Below are positions 1 through 7,115 of a stretch of DNA of 17,034 nucleotides, one piece after another (position 1 is the stretch's first letter; each line of letters opens with the position of its first letter). The position numbers were made by a program, and so were the translations under genes. Origin of the DNA: Nocardioides sp. (GTDB taxonomy: Bacteria > Actinomycetota > Actinomycetes > Propionibacteriales > Nocardioidaceae); NCBI GenBank assembly GCA_029264225.1, contig JARICB010000166.1, positions 1-17,034 on the forward strand. Direction: 5' to 3'. A model generated the notes under the pieces. The model saw nothing but the letters and a program-made list of their open reading frames with translations. It made no database searches and was not told where the DNA came from.

Positions 1-112
1 CGGGCGCCATAGACCGGACTAGGCGACGCCTCCACGCTCGTTCCCGAAAGGCGAGCGCGGTCAGGCTACTAGGCCAACGATCGCAATGCCGAATCGCACC
101 GCCCTTCGGACC
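1..112. other. Left-edge non-coding stretch with a GNRA-like hairpin
   Basis: No convincing gene is visible here. Positions 35-57 can fold as CGCTCG, a three-base bulge, CC-GAAA-GG, then CGAGCG, a stem closed by a GAAA tetraloop. It lies just past the stop of the leftward membrane protein, so it may act as a terminator for that gene. There is no U-tract on either strand, so this is weak. It could also be the end of a structured RNA that begins outside the window. I do not recognise an SRP RNA, tmRNA or RNase P signature. Confidence 0.3.
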
Positions 113-598
113 TCACAACGGCCGCAGACCCTGCCCGTCCTGCAGGTGTCGTTGCAGGTCACGCACGAACTCCTCGCGGTCTCCGGCCAGCATCTCGACC
201 GGGATCGTGGTGGTAGTGCCGCTGTGCAGACGCAGGATGACCACGGGGGCCCCCTCCACGGTCGTAGTGACCGCGTCCTCGACGTCCTTCCAGCGGGCAG
301 CGGGAATTCCCACGCCGCGGACCCACTGCACCTGGTAGCCCTCGTCGCTGAGGCGGACCACCCAGCCGCGGCGACTCAGCGTGATTGCCGAGGCGATCAG
401 CACCAGCAGGCCCAGCACGGCGGGGATCAGCAGCACCGCCGTATGCAGGTTGAGTACGGCGACCAGGGCGGTGGCCACGAACACGGTCAGGGCGATCGCG
501 ATCAGCACGAACCCCATCAGACGGGCGGCGATGGACGGGGAGACTCGATACTCGGACGGCACCTGCGCATTGAACACACGACGAAGAACTTCCGCCAA
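113..598 (-). CDS. Small membrane protein with C-terminal PH-like domain
   Basis: 161 residues. Two hydrophobic helices are visible at about residues 27-49 and 54-75, followed by a basic turn (SRRGW) and a soluble region (about 78-153) with the beta-strand pattern of the short bacterial PH-like domains found in actinobacterial membrane proteins (WVVRLSDEGYQVQWVRG, then ARWKDVEDA). The family has no assigned reaction; the soluble part should be cytoplasmic. The start at 598 is a TTG without a well-placed ribosome binding site. An in-frame GTG at 577, preceded by GGCGGAAG, is a real alternative and would still keep both helices. The gene is divergent from the tRNA-Ser gene and its promoter region overlaps the tRNA promoter. 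The existence of the gene is well supported by hydrophobicity and codon pattern; its role is unknown. Confidence 0.75.
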   Translation of the reverse strand: MAEVLRRVFNAQVPSEYRVSPSIAARLMGFVLIAIALTVFVATALVAVLNLHTAVLLIPAVLGLLVLIASAITLSRRGWVVRLSDEGYQVQWVRGVGIPAARWKDVEDAVTTTVEGAPVVILRLHSGTTTTIPVEMLAGDREEFVRDLQRHLQDGQGLRPL

Positions 599-599
599 T

Positions 600-629
600 C
601 TGACGCCGACCCTACCGACCTCCTAGACT
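600..629 (+). promoter_or_regulatory. Probable promoter of the tRNA-Ser gene
   Basis: A -35-like CTGACG (600-605) and a -10 TAGACT (624-629, matching TAnnnT) are separated by 18 nt. Predicted initiation falls at about 635-637, at the base of the hairpin that precedes the tRNA. Assignment is by consensus matching only. Confidence 0.5.
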
Positions 630-635
630 GCTGCG

Positions 636-655
636 GTGCCGTCCTCGGACGGCAC
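636..655 (+). repeat. Inverted repeat in the 5' leader of tRNA-Ser
   Basis: GTGCCGTCC (636-644) and GGACGGCAC (647-655) are perfect 9-bp arms around a 2-nt centre. As RNA this would fold as a 7-bp stem with a six-base loop, starting at or near the predicted transcription start and ending 2 nt before the mature tRNA 5' end. It could guide or hinder RNase P processing, act as an anti-terminator-like element, or be a protein operator. Confidence 0.55.
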
Positions 656-657
656 GA

Positions 658-745
658 GGAGGGGTGCCGGAGCGGCCGATCGGAACCGCCTTGAAAGCGG
701 TCGTAGGGAGACCTACCGCGGGTTCGAATCCCGCCCCCTCTGCCA
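658..745 (+). tRNA. tRNA-Ser, anticodon UGA
   Basis: A full cloverleaf can be drawn by hand. The acceptor stem is 658-664 with 735-741 (first pair G-U). The anticodon stem is ACCGC (685-689) with GCGGT (697-701) around the loop CTTGAAA, giving anticodon TGA at 692-694. The long variable arm GTAGG-GAGA-CCTAC (703-716) is the class II hallmark of serine tRNA. The T arm GCGGG-TTCGAAT-CCCGC spans 718-734. The discriminator is G742 and CCA is encoded at 743-745. It reads UCA and UCN-type serine codons. It lies 34 nt upstream of the MoxR-type ATPase start on the same strand. Confidence 0.96.
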
Positions 746-766
746 AAAGCCAAGGCCCCGAGGTCA

Positions 767-772
767 TAGGCT
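767..772 (+). promoter_or_regulatory. Candidate -10 box for a leaderless MoxR-type mRNA
   Basis: TAGGCT fits the actinobacterial TAnnnT -10 pattern and lies 7 nt before the GTG at 780, placing the predicted transcription start on or beside the start codon. No good Shine-Dalgarno sequence precedes 780, which suits leaderless translation. No clear -35 element is seen; read-through from the tRNA promoter is the alternative. Confidence 0.4.
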
Positions 773-779
773 CCGGCGG

Positions 780-1655
780 GTGACTGCCAACGACTGGTTC
801 TCCTCACCTACCGACGCCGTGGACCGACTGCACGAGGTCGGCTACCTGGCCGACTCGGCAACCGCCACGACGGCCTACCTGGCGGGCGCGTTGGAGAAGC
901 CGCTGCTCGTGGAGGGCCCGGCCGGGGTCGGCAAGACCGAGTTGGCGAAGGCGGTGGCCCGGGCGACGGGGGCGGATCTGATCAGGCTCCAGTGCTACGA
1001 GGGTCTCGACGAGGCCCGCGCGCTGTATGAGTGGAACTACAAGAAGCAGTTGTTGCGGATCCAGGCGAGCACGGGTGGCCAGGCCTGGAGCGAGACCCAT
1101 GACGACATCTTCACCGATGAGTTCTTGTTGACCCGACCGCTGTTGACCGCCATCCGCCGCGAGCAGCCGACGGTGCTGCTGATCGACGAGGTGGACAAGA
1201 CCGACGTCGAGGTGGAGGGCCTGCTGCTGGAGGTGCTCTCCGACTTCCAGGTCACCATTCCCGAGTTGGGCACGATCACCGCCGTACGCCGCCCGTTCGT
1301 GGTGCTGACCTCGAATGCGACCCGGGAGCTCTCCGAGGCGGTGAAGCGGCGCTGCCTCTACCTGCACCTCGACTATCCCGACGCGCAGCGGGAACGAGAG
1401 ATCGTCACCTCCCAGGTCCCCGGGCTCGATGACGCCGTCGTGACCCAACTGGTGGACGTGGTGGTCCGGCTGCGCGAGCTGGAGTTGAAGAAGGCACCCT
1501 CGATCGCCGAGTCGGTGGACTGGGCGCGCACGCTGATCGCCCTGGAGATCGACAAGCTGGACGAGGCCGCGGTGCGGGCGACCCTCGGGGTGGTCCTCAA
1601 GCACGCCTCCGACCATGCGCGCGCCGTGAAGGAACTCCGACTGGCAGCACTGTGA
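780..1655 (+). CDS. MoxR-family AAA+ ATPase
   Basis: 291 residues. It has Walker A GPAGVGKT (46-53), Walker B LLIDEVD (133-139), sensor 1 LTSN (176-179) and an arginine pair RR at 190-191 in the arginine-finger region, followed by the helical lid. These fit the MoxR/CoxD/NorQ type of AAA+ proteins, which act as cytoplasmic chaperone-like remodelers that mature metal enzymes or assemble complexes together with a VWA partner. That partner follows directly with a 4-nt overlap. The reading frame stays open upstream to an ATG at 636, but that start would lie across the tRNA-Ser gene. The GTG at 780 gives the normal family length and begins with the conserved helix. The enzyme this pair acts on is not in the window: no Cox, Nor or methanol-dehydrogenase structural genes are seen. 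Confidence 0.9.
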   Translation: MTANDWFSSPTDAVDRLHEVGYLADSATATTAYLAGALEKPLLVEGPAGVGKTELAKAVARATGADLIRLQCYEGLDEARALYEWNYKKQLLRIQASTGGQAWSETHDDIFTDEFLLTRPLLTAIRREQPTVLLIDEVDKTDVEVEGLLLEVLSDFQVTIPELGTITAVRRPFVVLTSNATRELSEAVKRRCLYLHLDYPDAQREREIVTSQVPGLDDAVVTQLVDVVVRLRELELKKAPSIAESVDWARTLIALEIDKLDEAAVRATLGVVLKHASDHARAVKELRLAAL

Positions 1656-3070
1656 GCCTGCTCGGGAGCCATATCGGCTTCGTCGAGGCCTTGCGCTCGG
1701 CGGGGTTGGCGGTCTCGCTGGCCGAGGGCCTTGACGCGATCAGGGCCGTCGGGGTGATCGGCTGGGGCGATCGTGAGGTCGTGCGCACCGCCTACGCCGC
1801 GACCATGGTGAAGCGCCAGTCACAGCGGGTCACCTTCGACGCGATCTTCGACCTCTATTTCCCGCGCCTGGTCGGCGAAGGGGTGGGTAGGGGGTCGGTG
1901 GCCCAGCCGGACCAAGCGTCGGACCAGGCCTCGGACCAGGCGGGCGTTCGTGACAACGGGGCGGCCCTGAGCCGCTTTCGGGAGGCGCTGATGGAGGCGC
2001 TGGTCGACGGGGAGGCCCAGACGCAACAGCTGCATGACCTTGCCGTGGAGGCGGTGGGCCGCTTCGGCGCGATGCCGGGGCGTGGTGCGGGCCTGTCGAG
2101 CTGGTCGGCGTACACGACGCTCCAGCGGGTCGCGCCCGGGCAACTGGTTGCGCAGGTGGTGGCCGGGCTGATGGGCCAGGGAATGGGTCCCGAGGACGCT
2201 GAGCGGGTTGCTGGGCAACGTGTCGGCTCGTTCACCGGGCTGGTGGAGGGCGACGCGCGGCGCCGGATCGCGGAGGAGAAGGGGCCCGAGCACGTCGCCA
2301 GGGTCGTGATCAGGCCTACGATCGACCGGCTCGACTTCACGGCGGCGCGACGCTCAGACCTGGCGGAGATGCGTCGGGAGATCTATCCACTGGCGCGTCG
2401 GCTGGCGACCCGGCTGACCAAGGAGGAGCACGCTCGGCGCAGGGGCCCCTTGGATTTTCGGCGTACGGTCCGAGCCTCCCTCTCGACCGGCGGGGTGCCG
2501 CTGGAGACCTACCACCGGCCGAAGCGCCCGCACCGCACCGAGCTTGTGGTGCTGTGCGACGTCAGCGGCTCGGTGGCCAACTTCGCTCAGTTCACCCTGC
2601 TTCTGGTCTTCGCGTTGCGCGAGCAGTTCCACCAAGTGCGGGCGTTCACCTTCATCGATCACGTGCACGAGGTGACGCACCACTTCACCCCCGGTGGCGA
2701 CGTGGTCGAGGTGATGGAGAACCTGGCGGCCAGCACGGCCCAGGCGGCCCTGTATGGGCGCACCAACTATGGGCGGGCGTTCACGAAGTTCGCTGAGCGC
2801 TACGGCGACGCGCTGGGCCCCAAGACCTCGTTGCTGATTCTGGGCGACGCGCGTTCCAACTACAGCGACCTGTCCCTGCCCGTCCTGCGGGAGTTGGCTG
2901 GGTCGGTGAAGCACGCCTGGTGGCTCAATCCCGAGCATCCGCGGCATTGGGGTACCGGAGACAGTGCTGCACCGGCCTACGGCGAGATCGTGCCGATGGT
3001 GCAGTGCCGCAACTTGACCCAGTTGGAGGAATTCGTGGCCGTCCTTTCGACCGGCCACCGGAGTCGCTGA
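1652..3070 (+). CDS. VWA domain protein, CoxE-like
   Basis: 472 residues, starting at a GTG that overlaps the ATPase stop (GTGA), so translation is probably coupled. The C-terminal half is a von Willebrand factor A domain with a MIDAS motif DVSGS at residues 303-307, followed by FAQFTLLLVFALREQF. This matches the CoxE-like VWA proteins, cytoplasmic partners of MoxR ATPases that bind a divalent metal and present the substrate. The N-terminal half is helical and contains a short charged repeat (DQAS, DQAS, DQAG) at about residues 86-98. RRTVRASLSTGGVPLETY just before the VWA domain is typical of the family. It ends 19 nt before the stop of the convergent hydrolase gene. Target enzyme unknown. 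Confidence 0.88.
   Translation: MSLLGSHIGFVEALRSAGLAVSLAEGLDAIRAVGVIGWGDREVVRTAYAATMVKRQSQRVTFDAIFDLYFPRLVGEGVGRGSVAQPDQASDQASDQAGVRDNGAALSRFREALMEALVDGEAQTQQLHDLAVEAVGRFGAMPGRGAGLSSWSAYTTLQRVAPGQLVAQVVAGLMGQGMGPEDAERVAGQRVGSFTGLVEGDARRRIAEEKGPEHVARVVIRPTIDRLDFTAARRSDLAEMRREIYPLARRLATRLTKEEHARRRGPLDFRRTVRASLSTGGVPLETYHRPKRPHRTELVVLCDVSGSVANFAQFTLLLVFALREQFHQVRAFTFIDHVHEVTHHFTPGGDVVEVMENLAASTAQAALYGRTNYGRAFTKFAERYGDALGPKTSLLILGDARSNYSDLSLPVLRELAGSVKHAWWLNPEHPRHWGTGDSAAPAYGEIVPMVQCRNLTQLEEFVAVLSTGHRSR
1909..1944 (+). repeat. Three 12-bp tandem repeats inside the VWA gene
   Basis: Units start at 1909, 1921 and 1933, each beginning GGACCA(A/G)GC. They encode three DQA(S/G) tetrapeptides in the linker before the VWA domain. 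The unit is a multiple of 3, so copy-number change would keep the frame. Probably a flexible linker of variable length. Confidence 0.8.
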
Positions 3071-3089
3071 GGCGACGGGCCGGAGCAGG

Positions 3090-4475
3090 TCAGCCGACGA
3101 GGTAGCCGAGGTCCTGGATGCGCCTGATCTCCGCGCGCAGGTCGGGATGCTCGGCCAGGTCGGCCGCGCGGCCCGCGACCAGGTAGGGCTGCGGAGCAGC
3201 ATCGGAGCCGTCGAAGACGACGGTGACGCGGTTGTCGACACCGGCATTGATCAGCGACCCCAGCAGGGCGATCGGGTCGGCGCGGTCCTCGAGGGACAAC
3301 ACCCGAGTCTGCTGGGGGATCGAGGGCACCTGGGCCGAAGGAGCCCCTGCGGTGACGACCTGGTCGACCAAGAACTTGGTGGACGTGGCGGCTGCCGCGA
3401 TCTCTGCGGCGGCCACGCCGCCGTGGGACGAGCCGACGAGCATGACGCGGGCGTTGGTGTCGCCCTTGACGGCCGCCTCGATGGTGCGGACGACCTGACG
3501 GATGTAGGTGGCGTTGTCGGCCGCCACGAGCCGCAGCCCGCTGCCCTCGTGCGCCTTGTCGCCGGGCAGGTAGGCGATGTAGCGCCCGGCGCCGATGCGT
3601 TGCACGCTGATCTGCCGGTCGGCATTGATCAGCCGGCTCATCAGCTCCTCGATCGAGGTCGGGACCGAGACGTCACCGACCGCCACCTCGGGTGCCGGCT
3701 CCTCGGTAGTGAGCTCGACGAAGCCAGCGGCTGCGTCGCGCAGGGCCGAGCCCGCATCGGTCGGGAAGACTCCCACGCCGATGGCCCGCAACCCGCCGCG
3801 AGTCGCCGCTGCGCCGGTGTCGGAGGACATCACCCCGGCGCTGAGCAGAGATCGCATCTGAAGGCCGTCGAGCAGTCCGCCACCGTCGGTGAGGTGGTTC
3901 ATCAGCTCGGGGTTGCTCTCGGCCAACTCGTTGAGGAAGGTGGCAACGCCTTCGCGGTCCAGTGCGTCGGTCTCGATCAGGCCGGCGGAGACGATCGCAC
4001 CGCCGAGGGCGACCTCGGGTGCGAGATAGCCGACCGCCCGCCCGGCGATGGAGCCGAGGGTCTTGAAGGCGGCTGCCTGCAACTCATCGATCCACCGGTA
4101 GGTGAGCACCGTCGCGCGCACGACGAGGGCGTCGGCGTCGAGTTCGACGGAGCGACTCAGCAGGCCGTGCTTGCCGGTCGTGGCGGCCCGGATGTCCTCT
4201 TCGGCCTGGGCGAAGGTGGCCGGTGAGAGCTCGCCGGAGTCGATCACGTCGTCGTCGGCGAGGATCTGGGTCCCGAGGAGTGCCCGCTCGCGCATCTCGG
4301 CGCCAGACTTCTCGAAGTGGTCGGCCAGCGCCAGCATCTGGTGATACTTGTCGGCCGCCACGGCGGCCCCCGACATGCCGCGCCGCTCGGGCGCGCCCGG
4401 GACCTTGGTCGGGTCTTCGCCTACGGAAGACGGGCCGGACTGCGGCCCGGGTCGGTGGGGTGTCGTGTCGTTCAT
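3090..4475 (-). CDS. Putative type VII-secreted alpha/beta-hydrolase
   Basis: 461 residues. The N-terminus (1-35) is proline-rich and disordered. Residues about 36-165 are mainly helical and include Y126-RWI-D130, which fits the YxxxD/E type VII export signal. The C-terminal third looks like an alpha/beta-hydrolase: nucleophile elbow G348-S-S350-H-G352 (GxSxG) after strand VMLV, an acid candidate at D397 or D400 in VLSLEDRADPI, and a histidine candidate H443. No signal peptide or membrane helix is obvious. It is the last gene of a three-gene operon, overlapping the EspG-like gene by 4 nt (ATGA). Family knowledge gives lipase/esterase-like chemistry, but the substrate cannot be told. My inference is that it is an ESX cargo whose chaperone and WXG partner are encoded upstream. 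It could instead be a cytoplasmic hydrolase that merely shares the operon. Confidence 0.72.
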   Translation of the reverse strand: MNDTTPHRPGPQSGPSSVGEDPTKVPGAPERRGMSGAAVAADKYHQMLALADHFEKSGAEMRERALLGTQILADDDVIDSGELSPATFAQAEEDIRAATTGKHGLLSRSVELDADALVVRATVLTYRWIDELQAAAFKTLGSIAGRAVGYLAPEVALGGAIVSAGLIETDALDREGVATFLNELAESNPELMNHLTDGGGLLDGLQMRSLLSAGVMSSDTGAAATRGGLRAIGVGVFPTDAGSALRDAAAGFVELTTEEPAPEVAVGDVSVPTSIEELMSRLINADRQISVQRIGAGRYIAYLPGDKAHEGSGLRLVAADNATYIRQVVRTIEAAVKGDTNARVMLVGSSHGGVAAAEIAAAATSTKFLVDQVVTAGAPSAQVPSIPQQTRVLSLEDRADPIALLGSLINAGVDNRVTVVFDGSDAAPQPYLVAGRAADLAEHPDLRAEIRRIQDLGYLVG

Positions 4476-5398
4476 GCGGTCACCTGGGCCAGGACGGGCG
4501 CCAGTTCGGCGGCGAGATCGGCAGGGTGGGTACGGCGCACGCGTACACGCGCCTCGTCGTCGTCCTGGTGTGGGGACAGGGAGTGCCAGCCGTCGGCCAA
4601 CAGCACCCAGGAGACCAGCCCGACCACGGTAGTGGTCTCGGCGCGGACCCGGGCCGCGAGCACCCGCAGTCGGCCGCGAGCTTCGGTATGGATGGCGCCG
4701 ACGGCTGCGGTGGCAGGCGCGGCCTCGACGGGCTCGCCGGCGCCGTCGAGGATGCCGTCTCCGTGGTGATTCATCAGCACCGACACCAGGTCGGAGCGGC
4801 TGCTGCGCAGCGCCTCCCCGATCGCGTCGAGCAGCGGGAACGGCACGTCGATGTCGTCGGGCACCAACGACTCGCCCAGGGTCAGGTCGTTGGGGATGGC
4901 GGCGGCGCGGGTGAGTTCACCCGACCACTGGTCGGTGCTGAACCAGGCAAGCTCGAAGACCACGCCGTCGCAGGTGGCGAGGGTGGCCACGGCGTTGCCT
5001 GCCTGACGGTGCCACGCCTTGACCTGGCTGCCGGCCACGGCCACATCGAGGTCGAGAGCGAGGTCGGGGGTCGCCAGCAGACCGATGGCGCCGGTCAGGC
5101 CAGGGTCGACCCCGGCGTCGGTGATCAGCCCGCGGTGTCGCAGCGACTCCTCGGCGTCGTGCAGTGAAGTGAGCGCCGCTGCATAGGCGTCGTCCTCGAC
5201 CGAGCCGGGGGATTGACCCAGCCGGTCCTCGAGGCCGTGGTTGGTGCCGGGCTCGACCAGGTCGAAGGGCAGCGGGGCGCCACCGGCCAGGCTGGCAGCG
5301 TGGCGAAGTTCGTGGAGGTTGACGGCGATCCGGCGTGGCAGCCCGTCCAGGAAGCTGGCAGCCGGTGCAGGCGGCGTGCTCAGGTCGATCGTCACCAT
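4472..5398 (-). CDS. EspG-like ESX secretion chaperone
   Basis: 308 residues, no membrane helix or signal peptide. The pattern matches the EspG family: a middle segment with a short helical stretch, RGLITDAGVDPGLTGAIG, then a 'LATPDLALDLDV' strand pair, then AVATLATCDGVVFELAW. The second half repeats the layout (RLRVLAARVRAETTTVVG, SWVLLADGWHSLSP, then a final helix), giving the quasi-two-fold architecture known for EspG. EspG proteins bind specific type VII substrates in the cytosol, keep them soluble and deliver them to the ESX machine. Its position between a WXG100-like gene (1 nt away) and a YxxxD-bearing protein gene (4-nt overlap) is what one expects for a dedicated chaperone. The assignment is by remembered family pattern, not by a search. 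Confidence 0.65.
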   Translation of the reverse strand: MVTIDLSTPPAPAASFLDGLPRRIAVNLHELRHAASLAGGAPLPFDLVEPGTNHGLEDRLGQSPGSVEDDAYAAALTSLHDAEESLRHRGLITDAGVDPGLTGAIGLLATPDLALDLDVAVAGSQVKAWHRQAGNAVATLATCDGVVFELAWFSTDQWSGELTRAAAIPNDLTLGESLVPDDIDVPFPLLDAIGEALRSSRSDLVSVLMNHHGDGILDGAGEPVEAAPATAAVGAIHTEARGRLRVLAARVRAETTTVVGLVSWVLLADGWHSLSPHQDDDEARVRVRRTHPADLAAELAPVLAQVTA

Positions 5399-5399
5399 G

Positions 5400-5831
5400 T
5401 CAGAGTCCTGGAAGTTCTACGTCGAGCCAGTCCTTGTGACCGGCCGGTGGGGGAACGAACGCCACGAGCGCGGAGTCCTCGTCGGTCGGTGCCCGGCCGC
5501 TGTCGTCGTGGGCGAGGGCAGCGATGCGACCGGCGGCGTCGGCGACCAGGGAGGTGGCCCTGGCCCGGGTCGTCTCGATCGCGTCCTTGCGGGCATCGAC
5601 CTCGACCAGGTGGCGAGCCAGGGAGTCGGCGGCACTCTCGTGATGTCCGGCAGCGACCTTCAGCCGGTTGGCGCGGTCCTGGATTCGCGAGCGCATCGAG
5701 TCGGCCGCCCTTCCGTGCCAGGGGACGCTTTCGGCCTGGGACACCAGTCGGTCGGCGGTTGCTCGGATGTCGCTGCCCTGTTCACGCAGTTGGGCTACGC
5801 GCCTGCGGGTAGCCGCGGAGTCGCCGTACAT
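5400..5831 (-). CDS. WXG100-like protein with long C-terminal tail
   Basis: 143 residues. Helix 1 (about 5-34) leads to a turn with W38-H39-G40, then helix 2 (about 42-79), the helix-WxG-helix pattern of WXG100/ESAT-6 proteins. A further helical region (about 80-110) and a proline-rich acidic tail ending in WLDVELPGL make it longer than the usual 100 residues. No YxxxD/E motif is visible in this protein; one is present in the third gene of the operon. The start ATG at 5831 has a good ribosome binding site GGAAGGG (5841-5847 on the opposite strand) with a 9-nt spacer. It is first in the operon. It probably pairs with the N-terminal helical domain of the hydrolase to form a composite secretion signal; homodimerisation is the alternative. 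Confidence 0.75.
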   Translation of the reverse strand: MYGDSAATRRRVAQLREQGSDIRATADRLVSQAESVPWHGRAADSMRSRIQDRANRLKVAAGHHESAADSLARHLVEVDARKDAIETTRARATSLVADAAGRIAALAHDDSGRAPTDEDSALVAFVPPPAGHKDWLDVELPGL

Positions 5832-5840
5832 CGATCAACA

Positions 5841-5847
5841 CCCTTCC
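5841..5847 (-). promoter_or_regulatory. Ribosome binding site of the WXG100-like gene
   Basis: GGAAGGG read on the minus strand, 9 nt before the ATG at 5831. It is one of the few clear Shine-Dalgarno sequences in this window and fixes the start of the first gene of the secretion triad. Confidence 0.65.
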
Positions 5848-5904
5848 CATCGTCCAGCCGGTTCGCTGAGTGCGCACTACCCACCCTGAACAGTCCCAAA
5901 CCAA

Positions 5905-5915
5905 GAACCTGGTTC
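5905..5915. repeat. Small palindrome between aminotransferase and secretion triad
   Basis: GAACC-T-GGTTC, 5-bp perfect arms, 5 nt after the aminotransferase stop (reading leftward) and about 74 nt upstream of the WXG100-like start. It could be an operator for the triad or a weak terminator of the upstream operon. The AAC/GTT half-sites resemble KstR half-sites but are 3 nt apart instead of 2, so it does not match that consensus. Confidence 0.35.
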
Positions 5916-5920
5916 GATCT

Positions 5921-7102
5921 TCAACTGGGTAGCCAGAGTCGCAGACGCTCCAGACCGTCGGTGATGGCCTTCTCGGGGCCGGCGAAACTGAACCGGATGT
6001 GGTGGTTGCCGGCATCGGTGTCGAAGTCGATCCCGGGGGCGACCGCGACCCCCGTCTCGCCCAGTAGCCGGAGACTGAACGCCATCGAGTCGTCGGTGAG
6101 GTGCCCGACATCGGCATAGACGTAGAACGCGCCGTCGGCCGGTGCGACCTTGTCGATGCCGAGGGTGGCCAGTCCCTCGAGCAGGAGCCGGCGGTTGCCG
6201 GCATAACGCGCGACGTGCGAGTCGAGTTCGGCGTACGACGCCTCGGTGAAGGCCGCGATGCAGGCCCATTGGGCGATCACCGGCGGGCAGATCGTGAAGT
6301 TGCCGGTCAGGATGTCGACCGCCCGCCGCAGGCGTTCGGGGACCAGCATCCAGCCGATGCGCCACCCGGTCATCGAGAAGTATTTGGAGAAGGAGTTGAA
6401 CACGATCGCCTCGCGCGAGGTCTCCCAGGCGTTGCGCGCCAGAGCCGGCTCGGAGTATTCGATGCCGTGGTAGATCTCATCGGAGATGAGTTGGACGCCA
6501 CGCTCCTCACACCAGGTGGCGATCGCGGCCAGTTCGGCGGGCAGCAGCATCGTGCCGGTCGGGTTGGCGGGGCTGGCGATGACCAGGCCGGCGATGTCGC
6601 CGCACTCCTCGAGCTGGGCCAGCGTCGGCTGGAACCGGTTCTCCGGGCCGCACGGGATCTCCACCACCTCGCAGCCGAGAGCGGTCAGCACGTTGCGGTA
6701 GCAGGGGTAGCCGGGCCTGGCCATGGCTATCCGGTCGCCGGGCTCGAAGGCCGCCAGGAAGGCGAGCAGGAAACCTCCGCTGGAGCCGGTCGTAACGATC
6801 ACGTCGTCGGCGCTGACCTCGATGCCGTGCATGCGGCGGTGATGCCCGGCGATCGCTTCGCGCAGTTCGGGGACGCCGGCAGCGACGGTGTATCCCAGCG
6901 GGTCGGAGCCGCCGAGCAGCCGGATCGCCTCGTCGCGGACGGGCTGTGGCGCCCCGCTGCTGGGTTGGCCGGCGACGAAGTTGATCAGGTCGCCGTGGGT
7001 GCGCTGTCGCTCGGCGGAGGCAGCGAGCAGGTCCATGACGTGGAACGGGGGCACGTTGGCGCGCTGCGCGACGGCGAAGCGCTCACGTCCATTGATGGTC
7101 AT
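5921..7102 (-). CDS. Class I/II PLP-dependent aminotransferase
   Basis: 393 residues from the ATG at 7102. Fold-type I aminotransferase signatures: SPANPTG (177-183), SDEIYHG (207-213) with the Asp that contacts the pyridine nitrogen, and SFSKYFSMTGWR with the Schiff-base lysine K240, plus the C-terminal FRFSF-like region (IRFSFAGPEKAI). This is the cytoplasmic aspartate/alanine aminotransferase-like group; the amino donor and acceptor cannot be read from the sequence. The frame is open further upstream to 7246, but that stretch lies inside the dehydrogenase gene and its residues are not aminotransferase-like. The start at 7102 is 13 nt after the dehydrogenase stop, so the two are probably cotranscribed. 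The ribosome binding site is weak. A steroid role for an aminotransferase is not obvious. Confidence 0.9.
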   Translation of the reverse strand: MTINGRERFAVAQRANVPPFHVMDLLAASAERQRTHGDLINFVAGQPSSGAPQPVRDEAIRLLGGSDPLGYTVAAGVPELREAIAGHHRRMHGIEVSADDVIVTTGSSGGFLLAFLAAFEPGDRIAMARPGYPCYRNVLTALGCEVVEIPCGPENRFQPTLAQLEECGDIAGLVIASPANPTGTMLLPAELAAIATWCEERGVQLISDEIYHGIEYSEPALARNAWETSREAIVFNSFSKYFSMTGWRIGWMLVPERLRRAVDILTGNFTICPPVIAQWACIAAFTEASYAELDSHVARYAGNRRLLLEGLATLGIDKVAPADGAFYVYADVGHLTDDSMAFSLRLLGETGVAVAPGIDFDTDAGNHHIRFSFAGPEKAITDGLERLRLWLPS

Positions 7103-7115
7103 GGCTGCGATGGTG

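Noticed and set aside
86..694. Open frame on the plus strand opposite the PH-like membrane protein
   Set aside because: It is antisense to a gene with clear membrane helices, has a low-complexity Gln/His/Asp-rich product, and runs into the tRNA.
636..779. Upstream extension of the MoxR-type ATPase to an ATG at 636
   Set aside because: The extension would run through the whole tRNA-Ser gene and its residues do not resemble the family. GTG at 780 gives normal length.
6630..6643. Second KstR-type site
   Set aside because: TGGAACCGGTTCTC misses the last fixed base and lies deep inside the aminotransferase coding sequence with no promoter nearby.
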